Positions 16,156 through 23,828 of a DNA stretch of 64,000 nucleotides are shown piece after piece. The position numbers and the translations under genes are program-made. A model generated the notes under the pieces. That model ran no database searches, was not told where the DNA came from, and worked only from the letters and a program-made list of their open reading frames with translations. Position 1 is the stretch's first letter, and the number at the start of each line of letters is the position of its first letter. Source of the stretch: an uncultured Bacteroidales bacterium (lineage in GTDB: Bacteria > Bacteroidota > Bacteroidia > Bacteroidales > Muribaculaceae); contig CADAFP010000027.1 in NCBI GenBank assembly GCA_902787185.1, forward strand, positions 1-64,000, in the 5' to 3' direction.

Positions 16156-18495
16156 ATGACAGAGCTAACACAACAACAAATCGACGCGTTGATCCAGGAA
16201 ATCAACGAGGCTGAAGACCCTGAAAGTGTCACCAACGGGATGGTAGCTACAGTGCTCGACTATCTCAATGAACGGCATAAAGCCGGCCGCCTCAGTCTTG
16301 GGGAATTGGTTGACACGATTAGCGCAATTCAAACGTCTATCAATTCTCTCCAGACAGGCTTATCGGGTGTGTCGGGCAATTTCGAATCAATTGATGACAG
16401 GAAGACAGACAAAAACATCCAGACGGGCAGGCTCACCTACCCGCAGGCTCCTGTAGTTGTGTTAGCATCAATGGGGCAGGAGCTCGACAGTGTCGGAAAG
16501 TCAAGCCCTGTCGCCCATGTAGCCTCTGCTGGCGACTACATTTGGGACGCCAATAACGGTATTCAGTATTACAAATCAATAGACGATGTCAAGCAGATTG
16601 GACTGCCACAGCGCGGCATAGTGTACACCAATGCCCATAGCAACAGACAGTACCGTTGGAATGGAACCACATGGCTTCAGGTTGGCGGCAATGACAATGA
16701 CGGCACCATCAACCAGAGTGTCTATCAAAACATGGAGAGGTTGAACGACAGGCTGAACGCGCTTATCAGAGCGTTGGCCAATATCGCTTTCACGGGTCAG
16801 AAGCCAGATGAAATGGAGTTGGACTGGGACGGCACGAAGTACATCGTATCGCTTGACATGACAGGCCTTGACGGGACAGAGGTTCAAGAGACCTACCCCA
16901 AGCAGGTAATCGAGGGCAATGCGGCGACTATAACCATTGTTCCCAGTAACAGCGAACACATATTGAGGAACGCGTCATACAAAGAACGTTCCAACGACCA
17001 GCCTACCAATGCGACTATCGCCGACAACAAGGCGGTTATAACTATCCGTAACGTTAGGTCTGATAAAACCATCTACGTTCTTGCCACGGCGAGCGCCAAG
17101 CAACAGTTCACTGCAGCCATCAGTGACCAGCGCGTAAGCGGCACGGGATCCACAAGCGGCATCGTTGAAGGTAGCGCATGGGCCACTGTACTGTCTATCA
17201 ACGACGGAGAGGCTGAAGGCACAAGCATCCTCGGCGTCTCCGCTGAAATGGAGGGCGGTGGACATATTGCCGTTCATAACAACACCGTGAGCACGGATTG
17301 TGTGACTGGTAATATCACTATTACTGTGACGGTCGCTGTCGTTGAACAGATGTCAGTGGTGCTCGTGGGTGACGATGATCTTGCCTCCGTCGATGTCTCA
17401 AAGGTTGGCGAGGGCGCAGCCCTTGAGGCCGTCGTATCACCGAAAACGTTCTGTAAGTTCACAGGAGCACCCACGGTAGAAATGGGTGGTGAACCTGTTC
17501 TGAACGCCGTCACTGATAACGGGGACGACACCTATACTGTATCCATAGCCGAGGTGACCGGAGATGTGGAAATATCGGTTGCAGCAGTTGATAATAATGT
17601 TGGATTTAGAGCAGTACGATTATATCGTGATATCTCAGCAGGTTCAAAACAATATTTTGCGGTTTATCCATGTAGTACAGGTTCTGATTCAGCACATTCT
17701 GCTGTGTCAGAAGCAGTAGATTTAGGCGAAAATAGGAACTCTGATGTTGTTGTCACATACGGAGATGGCGCCGCATCTAATGGATATAAAGCAGTACTGT
17801 TTCTCCTAAATGCCTTAGGCAAAATAGTTGATTCATATTCCTATGCTAATAGCAACACCCAAGGTTCAGTAACTGTTTCTCCGGATAGTGGTGTAAGATA
17901 TGCACTTTTAAGTTTTCGTGACAGTAAAGCATCGTCTGCATTTATTGCAGTTGATGGAAATGAATGTTTCAGGGGTTCTTCAGAAATTGTCTCCGCTTTC
18001 AAAACTATATATCCATTTGCTAACAATGCATATTTTCCAACTTGGTTGCCTGATAAGAATGAAAACGGAGACTATATAAACGCTATACTTTGCGGTGGAG
18101 GAGCACAATCATATGCTAATGGGGACACTATTAAAGTAGGAGCAGATGCGGCAACAAAGGGCATAATGCAATGTTTTGGAAACTTAGTAGTACCGTATGG
18201 TGTTTCAAAAATTACTTTGGACTCCGCAAAAACAATCAAGTGGAGTGCAGGAATTCAGTCAACAGGTTGGAGCAGTAGCAATGCACCATGTATTGCTTAT
18301 AAGAACGATAGTAATAAAGATTATTTTCTCGCATGGAGTTTGGTTAATATTATTGGTGGTACTACACCAAAAACATTACCAGCTAATACCGAAATTTATC
18401 TGTGCTTTGACAAAGAACATTATGATGATGCTTTTATAAAGAATAATGCTGATGACACAGAAGTGCTGTGGAATTCAACTATAAATTTGTCTTAA
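16156..18495 (+). CDS. Phage tail fibre / receptor-binding protein
   Basis: The 779-residue protein starts with a helical phage-attachment region (TQQQIDALIQEINEAED and VTNGMVATVLDYLNE) and then beta-rich repeats with Ig-like character (residues about 230-475). The last third (from about 17590) is clearly more AT-rich than the rest, so the receptor-binding tip was probably acquired by recombination. The role is inferred from order (after baseplate genes), modular build and composition. The stop overlaps the phosphoesterase start as TAATG. Confidence 0.7.
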   Translation: MTELTQQQIDALIQEINEAEDPESVTNGMVATVLDYLNERHKAGRLSLGELVDTISAIQTSINSLQTGLSGVSGNFESIDDRKTDKNIQTGRLTYPQAPVVVLASMGQELDSVGKSSPVAHVASAGDYIWDANNGIQYYKSIDDVKQIGLPQRGIVYTNAHSNRQYRWNGTTWLQVGGNDNDGTINQSVYQNMERLNDRLNALIRALANIAFTGQKPDEMELDWDGTKYIVSLDMTGLDGTEVQETYPKQVIEGNAATITIVPSNSEHILRNASYKERSNDQPTNATIADNKAVITIRNVRSDKTIYVLATASAKQQFTAAISDQRVSGTGSTSGIVEGSAWATVLSINDGEAEGTSILGVSAEMEGGGHIAVHNNTVSTDCVTGNITITVTVAVVEQMSVVLVGDDDLASVDVSKVGEGAALEAVVSPKTFCKFTGAPTVEMGGEPVLNAVTDNGDDTYTVSIAEVTGDVEISVAAVDNNVGFRAVRLYRDISAGSKQYFAVYPCSTGSDSAHSAVSEAVDLGENRNSDVVVTYGDGAASNGYKAVLFLLNALGKIVDSYSYANSNTQGSVTVSPDSGVRYALLSFRDSKASSAFIAVDGNECFRGSSEIVSAFKTIYPFANNAYFPTWLPDKNENGDYINAILCGGGAQSYANGDTIKVGADAATKGIMQCFGNLVVPYGVSKITLDSAKTIKWSAGIQSTGWSSSNAPCIAYKNDSNKDYFLAWSLVNIIGGTTPKTLPANTEIYLCFDKEHYDDAFIKNNADDTEVLWNSTINLS

Positions 18496-20162
18496 TGATG
18501 AAGCTGCTATCTAAGACACAGAGCGCAACTGAACTTGTTGAGGACATCAACAGCAATCTGCAAGATATGTCCTCGCAAGTTGAGGTTGCGGTGACTGACA
18601 GCGCAACGTCGCTTGCCAGTGAACTGAACACGGCATTGGGTGTTAACACGCTTGATGCGGATGATGATGCGGAAACCTTTATCACTGCGCTGAACACAGC
18701 ATTTGAGAATGCTGTGGCATCATCTTGGCCATCTATTATACCTGAGTTCAATCCAACGAAGTATGGTGCTGAGATGGATGATACCATGGGAGAAGTTAAT
18801 AAATTGAAGAACAATGCTGACTTCATTATGTTGGTGTCAACGGATATACACTACGAGAAGCAGAAAACCGTATCTGTTAATAAGAACGGAACTACTTATC
18901 AAGTTCCGTTAATGAATGGTACTGGAATTTCAGACCACTCGGATACATTTACTCCTATGATGTCAAACCATTGCGAGTTTTTGCGCAGAGCAAAAGTCAA
19001 TGGCATTAAGGTTGATGCTATTGTAAACCTTGGTGACTTCTTTGATGGAAGGCGCACGGCATACACCTCTGGTGGAGTTGAAATTATGTCGGCAGAGGAA
19101 CGTGTTGCTGAATATTTGAAGTCCATGACACACCCATACAAGGCATTATCTAATGCCTACAACGTGCCGTTAATATTTGCATTAGGCAATCACGATGACA
19201 ATTATGATGAGCAATATGGATGGTGTCCAGCTTCGTTTGATACTTTGTATAATTGGTTTCTTAAAGATACTGTTGACCCGAAAAACAAAAGCACAAATGA
19301 AGGAGGGACAGCATATTCTGGCGGATTGGACTATTATATTGATTTTGATTCTGCGAAAATTCGCGTAGTAGTAATTTTCTGTCAGGAAGGGCTTGGCACA
19401 ACTGGTGGTGCATACTATTCAAGTACAAAGACTGCAAATAACTGGACTATACCAACGGCTTCATATAACTACCTTGTTAGCTGCGTAAATAGCCTTCCAG
19501 AAGGTTATAAAGTTTTCCTTCTCGGGCACACACATCCTGTTATGTCACGAGGTGCTGAAGGGGGCACAAATCTGCTAATGGATTATTTAGAAGAACATTC
19601 TGATACAATCATTGGCTATATCTGTGGGCACGCTCACACTGATTGGGTAAGAGGCTATCCCATCGCATCTATTTCCCATGTCTGTGGATTACAGACAGGA
19701 TGGAGAGACGACGATGATTTATGGAGTGTGATAGCAATCAAGAAAGGCAATGGCCTTGATGGCTTGATTCATCTTATTCGTTTTGGCCAAAACGGCGCAT
19801 GGGCTTATAAGGATGCAAATAATGTTTGGCATTGTGACCAGAGTGGCAATTACAAGATTCACTACAACCCAATAATTGGAACTGTTGGAGAAACTATCAC
19901 CCTTGTTCCGTCAATTAGCAATGTGACAAATTGGTATATGGATGCAACTTCATGGTGTGGATTTACTGCTCCAAGTGCTGCAACTGGTGTAACAACAAAA
20001 ACTGCGTCTGGCTATGCATCATATCAAGCGGCCAATGACAACAGTTCTTGTGAGGTGACAATTAACGCACGAGATGCATCATATCCTCAGATTATTTGTG
20101 TGCGAGCAAAGAATGCTGACACCTGCGAATATTGGTTTATTAAAATTCCTAAAACGACTTAA
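18495..20162 (+). CDS. Calcineurin-like metallophosphoesterase, tail-associated
   Basis: The 555-residue protein (start 18495, coupled by TAATG; an upstream start at 18468 is possible) has the full metallophosphatase motif set: Asp117-x-His119 (DIH), Asp181 (GDFFDG), Asn232-His233-Asp (GNHDD), His345 (GHTH) and His379-x-His381 (GHAH). The first 90 residues look like a phage attachment helix, and a beta-rich C-terminal domain of about 120 residues follows. As the last tail gene it may hydrolyse phosphoester bonds in capsule or envelope polymers during adsorption; the substrate is not visible. The coding part after about 18715 is AT-rich like the fibre tip. Confidence 0.8.
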   Translation: MMKLLSKTQSATELVEDINSNLQDMSSQVEVAVTDSATSLASELNTALGVNTLDADDDAETFITALNTAFENAVASSWPSIIPEFNPTKYGAEMDDTMGEVNKLKNNADFIMLVSTDIHYEKQKTVSVNKNGTTYQVPLMNGTGISDHSDTFTPMMSNHCEFLRRAKVNGIKVDAIVNLGDFFDGRRTAYTSGGVEIMSAEERVAEYLKSMTHPYKALSNAYNVPLIFALGNHDDNYDEQYGWCPASFDTLYNWFLKDTVDPKNKSTNEGGTAYSGGLDYYIDFDSAKIRVVVIFCQEGLGTTGGAYYSSTKTANNWTIPTASYNYLVSCVNSLPEGYKVFLLGHTHPVMSRGAEGGTNLLMDYLEEHSDTIIGYICGHAHTDWVRGYPIASISHVCGLQTGWRDDDDLWSVIAIKKGNGLDGLIHLIRFGQNGAWAYKDANNVWHCDQSGNYKIHYNPIIGTVGETITLVPSISNVTNWYMDATSWCGFTAPSAATGVTTKTASGYASYQAANDNSSCEVTINARDASYPQIICVRAKNADTCEYWFIKIPKTT

Positions 20163-20164
20163 TT

Positions 20165-20425
20165 ATAAAGCAGGACAAGATTTTACATGCCCTTGCGGGC
20201 TTAGGCGCAGCCGCCCTGGTTGGTGGTTGCACATATCACGAGACAAATTTGCTGTTTGCCGGTCTTTGGCCGGCCATCACGTCCGGCATTATCGTCGCAG
20301 CCGTCAAGGAATGGTGCGACTATACCTACACAAAGAAATGGGACTGGTGGGACTTCTCCGCTACGATTATCGGAGTGTTGGTTGCCGTCTTGTTCATCCT
20401 TGGGATGCATTACGGAAGGGGATAA
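20165..20425 (+). CDS. DUF2279-like small membrane protein without an ATG
   Basis: An open frame of about 86 residues follows the phosphoesterase directly. It has the DUF2279/YfiM-type pattern DKILHALAG, KEWCDY and WDWWDFSATIIG, with two to three hydrophobic segments. No ATG, GTG or TTG lies between the upstream in-frame stop (20150) and the conserved DKILH; the only candidates are ATA at 20165 (giving MKQDKILH) or ATT at 20162. The gene either uses a rare start or has lost its start codon. It ends 19 nt before the convergent integrase gene. A function in lysis or envelope modification is possible but unproven. Confidence 0.5.
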   Translation: MKQDKILHALAGLGAAALVGGCTYHETNLLFAGLWPAITSGIIVAAVKEWCDYTYTKKWDWWDFSATIIGVLVAVLFILGMHYGRG

Positions 20426-20444
20426 GGGTGTTGTCTGCGTTGCA

Positions 20445-21599
20445 TCACCACCAGGCCATGGCGTCAAACACACGGATGCCCTGGTTCCTGTTGTCCTGGT
20501 TGATGTGTGCATAGACCATTGTCATCGCCAGCGATGAGTGGCCGAGAATGTTTGACAAAGTGGCCAAGTCGCCTTTATTCTTTTTATAATATAATGTAGC
20601 GAATGTGTGGCGGGCGGCCTTCGCGCTGATTCGCTTGCTAATTCCGACCTGGCCACAGATCATCTTCAATATCCTGTTGATGTGCTGGTCGCTGGGCAAG
20701 CCTTGGACAAGCAACCCACTCACCCGATCTCCCTTGTACAGGTCAACCAAGCCTAGGGCTGGTTTGGACAGAGGCACGCACACGCGCACTCTAGTTTTTT
20801 GCCGGATATAGTGCAGCTCATTGTTGTAAATCTGCTCAATTTTGAGGTTCCTCGCGTCGCCTATGTGCAAAGACGTGAAACACATGAACAAGAAGAACCG
20901 CAGCACATCCTGGTCCCGCTGGTCCAGTTCTTCACTTCGGTATAAATCGACCAGCCGCTTCAGCTCATCCTCTGTGAGATAAACAATCGTGGACGTTGCC
21001 CGCTTGATTCTGAAGGCGTCCAGAGGGTTCTTGATGATGTAACCTGCACGCACGGCCGCCAGGATATAGCCACGCAGCACGGCCAGGTTCTTCCAGATGG
21101 TAGTGTCACCATTGCCTACCTGTCGCAAATAGGCTACATAGAGTTTCAGAAATTCAGGGGTGATTTCGACAAACTGCAGATCCGGCTTGTACTCCTCGAG
21201 CTTCTTCAGGATGCTCTTATGTTGCCTCCATGTGTTGCAGGCCAATGCACGGCGGTTCTGCCTGAGTCGCTGTTGCGAGAACTCTATAAAGCTGCAGCCC
21301 CCTTCCGGCTGTTTGTACAGATCGAAAAAGGCCTCCTTTGTCAGCGTAACGCCGCTAAGCCGAGCTCTTACCAGGACATCGTTGATCTTGCTTCTCAGGT
21401 TTTCGATAATCAGGTTCTGGTCTCTTGCCTCAGGGCCGCGACCCTTTACTTTTTCTGCTTTGGCATCCCAGTCGCACGCCTTCACGCGCACATCCATAGG
21501 TATGCGGATTTTCTCGCGGTTCAAGTGGAACACAGCATATAAAGCCGCACTGCCATCGCGGCGCTCCTCATTTCTTCTTTTGATTGATATGATTGCCAT
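20445..21599 (-). CDS. Tyrosine integrase
   Basis: The protein of 384 residues (start MAIISIKRR at 21599; ATG 21609-21611 or GTG 21660-21662 are alternatives) has an arm-binding N-terminal part, a SAM-like core-binding domain (about 110-205) and a C-terminal catalytic domain. Visible catalytic elements are the beta-hairpin Lys (RQKTRVRV), ARHTFAT with the second Arg, GHSSLAMT and the nucleophile Tyr in MVYAHI. The first catalytic Arg region reads TSLHIGD, with His where Arg is usual. Bacteroides IntDOT also lacks this Arg, so this may be the same sub-style. It lies beside tRNA-Phe, the likely attachment site. Confidence 0.9.
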   Translation of the reverse strand: MAIISIKRRNEERRDGSAALYAVFHLNREKIRIPMDVRVKACDWDAKAEKVKGRGPEARDQNLIIENLRSKINDVLVRARLSGVTLTKEAFFDLYKQPEGGCSFIEFSQQRLRQNRRALACNTWRQHKSILKKLEEYKPDLQFVEITPEFLKLYVAYLRQVGNGDTTIWKNLAVLRGYILAAVRAGYIIKNPLDAFRIKRATSTIVYLTEDELKRLVDLYRSEELDQRDQDVLRFFLFMCFTSLHIGDARNLKIEQIYNNELHYIRQKTRVRVCVPLSKPALGLVDLYKGDRVSGLLVQGLPSDQHINRILKMICGQVGISKRISAKAARHTFATLYYKKNKGDLATLSNILGHSSLAMTMVYAHINQDNRNQGIRVFDAMAWW

Positions 21600-21610
21600 A
21601 ATTAGTGTCA

Positions 21611-21657
21611 TTTTTGTGCCGACAAATAGCTTCTGTGCCGTTTTTGTGCCGACAAAT
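21611..21657. repeat. Two 17-bp direct repeats upstream of the integrase
   Basis: TTTTTGTGCCGACAAAT occurs at 21611-21627 and at 21641-21657, identical and 30 bp apart (about three helical turns). Placed between the integrase start and the tRNA 3' end, they look like integrase arm-type or regulator sites. Confidence 0.75.
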
Positions 21658-21713
21658 TTCACAAAATGACATTAACCGGGCGAAAGATAAGAGGCTAATG
21701 CCCAACGTTTTAA

Positions 21714-21742
21714 CAAAAACGCCCCAACGAATGTTAGGGCGT
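21714..21742 (-). terminator. Terminator of tRNA-Phe
   Basis: On the minus strand, ACGCCC pairs with GGGCGT, with an inner AAC/GTT pairing, then a run of T. It starts 4 nt after the tRNA end. Confidence 0.75.
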
Positions 21743-21746
21743 CCTG

Positions 21747-21818
21747 TGGTACCTCCGGGGATCGAACCAGGGACACGCGGATTTTCAGTCCACTGCTCTA
21801 CCACTGAGCTAAGGTACC
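21747..21818 (-). tRNA. tRNA-Phe (GAA)
   Basis: 72 nt on the minus strand with a complete cloverleaf: acceptor GGTACCT/AGGTACC plus discriminator A, D arm GCTC/GAGC, anticodon loop CTGAAAA (anticodon GAA) and T loop TTCGATC. No CCA is encoded. The 3' end faces the prophage, so integration at the tRNA 3' end is expected; the second attachment copy would be left of the window. Confidence 0.95.
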
Positions 21819-21833
21819 TTTCAAAAGCGAGTG

Positions 21834-21841
21834 CAAAGATA
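21834..21841 (-). promoter_or_regulatory. -7 box of the tRNA-Phe promoter
   Basis: TATCTTTG on the minus strand, 15 nt upstream of the tRNA 5' end. Confidence 0.55.
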
Positions 21842-21896
21842 TGGCGACTTTTTGACGTGTTTTTCACAATTCCAAAATCCGCCTATTAACAAGCTA

Positions 21897-23597
21897 TCAA
21901 TCAGCCTTATATAGAGCAAACCATTTGTTTTGCCAAACGATGCGGTAGCCAGCATCCTTCATCCATCGCTTGAGGACATCCATCTTGTCTTGGGTCAGGA
22001 ACTTGCCGTCCTGCATGGGATAGGCATTGAGGTAATCGTCGGTCGCCTCGCTCCAGTAGGGTCCCAGGTTGTTGAACTTTTGCCGCAGGATGGCGGAGCG
22101 TTTGCCGCCAGCGGCCTCCAGCCGTGCCGACAGGGCATCGGCACTGATCAGTTCGGGCCATGCGCAACCTATGGCGGGCACCGTGCGCGTCAAGTGGTTC
22201 ATCATGGGGATGCTGCCATAGCACAGCAGGGTGTCGCCTGCGGTGACATGCTGCTTGAGTTCGGGCAAGGTCAAGTTGATGATGTGAGCCCGCTCGGGCG
22301 TTGTATGGATAAGGGTGGCACGGCCGTCGTTGATTGGCGCTGTCTTGTGCCACAGGGCACCGCCGTCAAAGTAGGCGCCCACGGTCACCGTCTGCATCAA
22401 GCCCACGGCGATGAACGCCAGCGGGAAGATGACGTTTTCGCGCCGTTGCCACAGCAGCGCGGCCACGGGTGCCGCCATCCAGGCGATGATGCCGCCGTTG
22501 TTGGTCGCGCCGTCGCTGCCCAGCGGGAATACCAGGAGCATGAACAGGCCCAGCCATGCAGCCACGGCACGGCTGCCGCCCTTATAGATGGCCCACACGA
22601 GCCCCGCCACACACATCACCCACAATGGGTGCATGATGTGAGACTGACGCCACATGAAGAAGACAAGCATGGCAGCAATCACCAGCCAAGCCAGCCAGCG
22701 CAGCACCGAGTTGGGAACATAGCGCCTGACGGCCCAAAAAGCGCACCACAGGCCAAAGGCCTTGACGCCCACCATCAGGCAATGTCCATAGAAACCCAAC
22801 ATCTCCATAATCAAGCCACCCGCATTGTGGCTCGCCTCGCCGCTGCTGCCGGTAGCGACGCCCAACAGGTCGGTCATGTTCTGCTTGAAGATGTCCCAAT
22901 GCCCCAGGGCCATCATCATGCCGATGACGGCTGCGGTTCCGACGGCGATGCACAAGAGCATGACACCGCATTCACGCCAGCATACGCGCCATGGCCGCTT
23001 ATTATAATAATGAGCGACAAACGGCATCACCACCAAACCCGCCGCCAGCACATTGGGGATGCGGGTAAACGTGTTAGCTCCGACCACCACGCCAGCCAGC
23101 AGCAGGTGCCACCGCTTGCCACCAGTGAGGCCGCGATAGGTCAACGCCAAGGCGGCGGCCCACAGCAGGGCGCTCATCAGGTCGTTATTGAAGGTGTAGG
23201 GGAACTGCACCAGCGAGGCGACCACCATCAGGAAGCCCAGGATGACCGCCGTGGCGGGAATGATGCGCCTCAACGTCCACGCCAGTATTGCCATGACGCC
23301 CACGTTGCACAACACCCCCGCGACACGCATCGCCATCCACTTGCCGCCCTCGGGCAGCAGGGCGTTAAGCGCACCGCCAGCCAGGCCGCTCAGGTAATAC
23401 ATGAAATTGTACTCCACACTCTCGGGGGCCTTGAAAATGTTCTCAAAGAAAGTGAGGTAATAGCCCGTGTCGCACAGGTCAACGCCTGTGGTCGCAATCA
23501 GCAGCTGCCACAGCGTGAGCAGGGCGATAGCCCACCCCACCGAGGCGCCGTAGTGGCTGTCGAGCCACTGCCTGATATGTCGCAGCCGGCCTGTCAT
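21897..23597 (-). CDS. Polytopic inner-membrane protein, possible GT-C type glycosyltransferase
   Basis: The protein is about 566 residues when started at 23597 (MTGRLRHIRQW), the first ATG after a clear promoter; the frame opens further up at 23648. It has about 10-12 hydrophobic helices from residue 18 to about 420 and a soluble C-terminal domain of about 130 residues. An early acidic position (GVDLCDTGYY) just after the first helix resembles the catalytic Asp of GT-C glycosyltransferases of the PMT/ArnT kind. This is a resemblance, not a firm assignment. A lipid-linked sugar transferase or other envelope function is likely. Confidence 0.55.
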   Translation of the reverse strand: MTGRLRHIRQWLDSHYGASVGWAIALLTLWQLLIATTGVDLCDTGYYLTFFENIFKAPESVEYNFMYYLSGLAGGALNALLPEGGKWMAMRVAGVLCNVGVMAILAWTLRRIIPATAVILGFLMVVASLVQFPYTFNNDLMSALLWAAALALTYRGLTGGKRWHLLLAGVVVGANTFTRIPNVLAAGLVVMPFVAHYYNKRPWRVCWRECGVMLLCIAVGTAAVIGMMMALGHWDIFKQNMTDLLGVATGSSGEASHNAGGLIMEMLGFYGHCLMVGVKAFGLWCAFWAVRRYVPNSVLRWLAWLVIAAMLVFFMWRQSHIMHPLWVMCVAGLVWAIYKGGSRAVAAWLGLFMLLVFPLGSDGATNNGGIIAWMAAPVAALLWQRRENVIFPLAFIAVGLMQTVTVGAYFDGGALWHKTAPINDGRATLIHTTPERAHIINLTLPELKQHVTAGDTLLCYGSIPMMNHLTRTVPAIGCAWPELISADALSARLEAAGGKRSAILRQKFNNLGPYWSEATDDYLNAYPMQDGKFLTQDKMDVLKRWMKDAGYRIVWQNKWFALYKAD

Positions 23598-23604
23598 GAT
23601 GTGG

Positions 23605-23636
23605 CAAAGGTAGTGCAAGTTGAACGAAATGCCAAA
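23605..23636 (-). promoter_or_regulatory. Promoter of the polytopic membrane protein
   Basis: On the minus strand TTTG, 20 nt, then TACCTTTG, an exact consensus pair. The ATG lies only 7 nt after the -7 box, so the mRNA is nearly leaderless. Confidence 0.8.
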
Positions 23637-23691
23637 TTTTTGCCCCATTCTTACCCGCGACTGTGAAAAAAGCAGTAAATTCGCTCGATGA

Positions 23692-23758
23692 ATTAGGCTT
23701 TAGGCATTAGGCTTTAGGCATTAGGTGTTAGGCATTAGGTGTTAGGTGTTAGGTTTTA
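23692..23758. repeat. TTAGG-type short tandem array
   Basis: About eight degenerate units of 7-9 bp, such as TTAGGCA, TTAGGCT and TTAGGTG, in the gap between two divergent genes. Confidence 0.85.
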
Positions 23759-23772
23759 GAGCGCGGATGCCA

Positions 23773-23826
23773 ACTAGGGACTAGGGACTAAGGACTAGGG
23801 ACTAGGGACTAAGGACTAGAAACTAA
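23773..23826. repeat. ACTAGGG-type heptamer array
   Basis: About seven units of ACTAGGG/ACTAAGG in 7-bp steps, ending just before the DUF2851 start. Confidence 0.85.
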
Positions 23827-23828
23827 AC

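Noticed and set aside
16156..20162. Diversity-generating retroelement acting on the tail fibre
   Set aside because: No reverse transcriptase or template-repeat pair was seen; the composition change is better explained by recombination.
21930..23666. 578-residue open frame antisense to the polytopic membrane protein
   Set aside because: Its translation is rich in His, Gln and Ala with no domain, and it mirrors a well-formed membrane protein with a promoter.
23692..23826. Possible CRISPR array
   Set aside because: The units are 7-9 bp in direct tandem with no unique spacers and no cas genes nearby.
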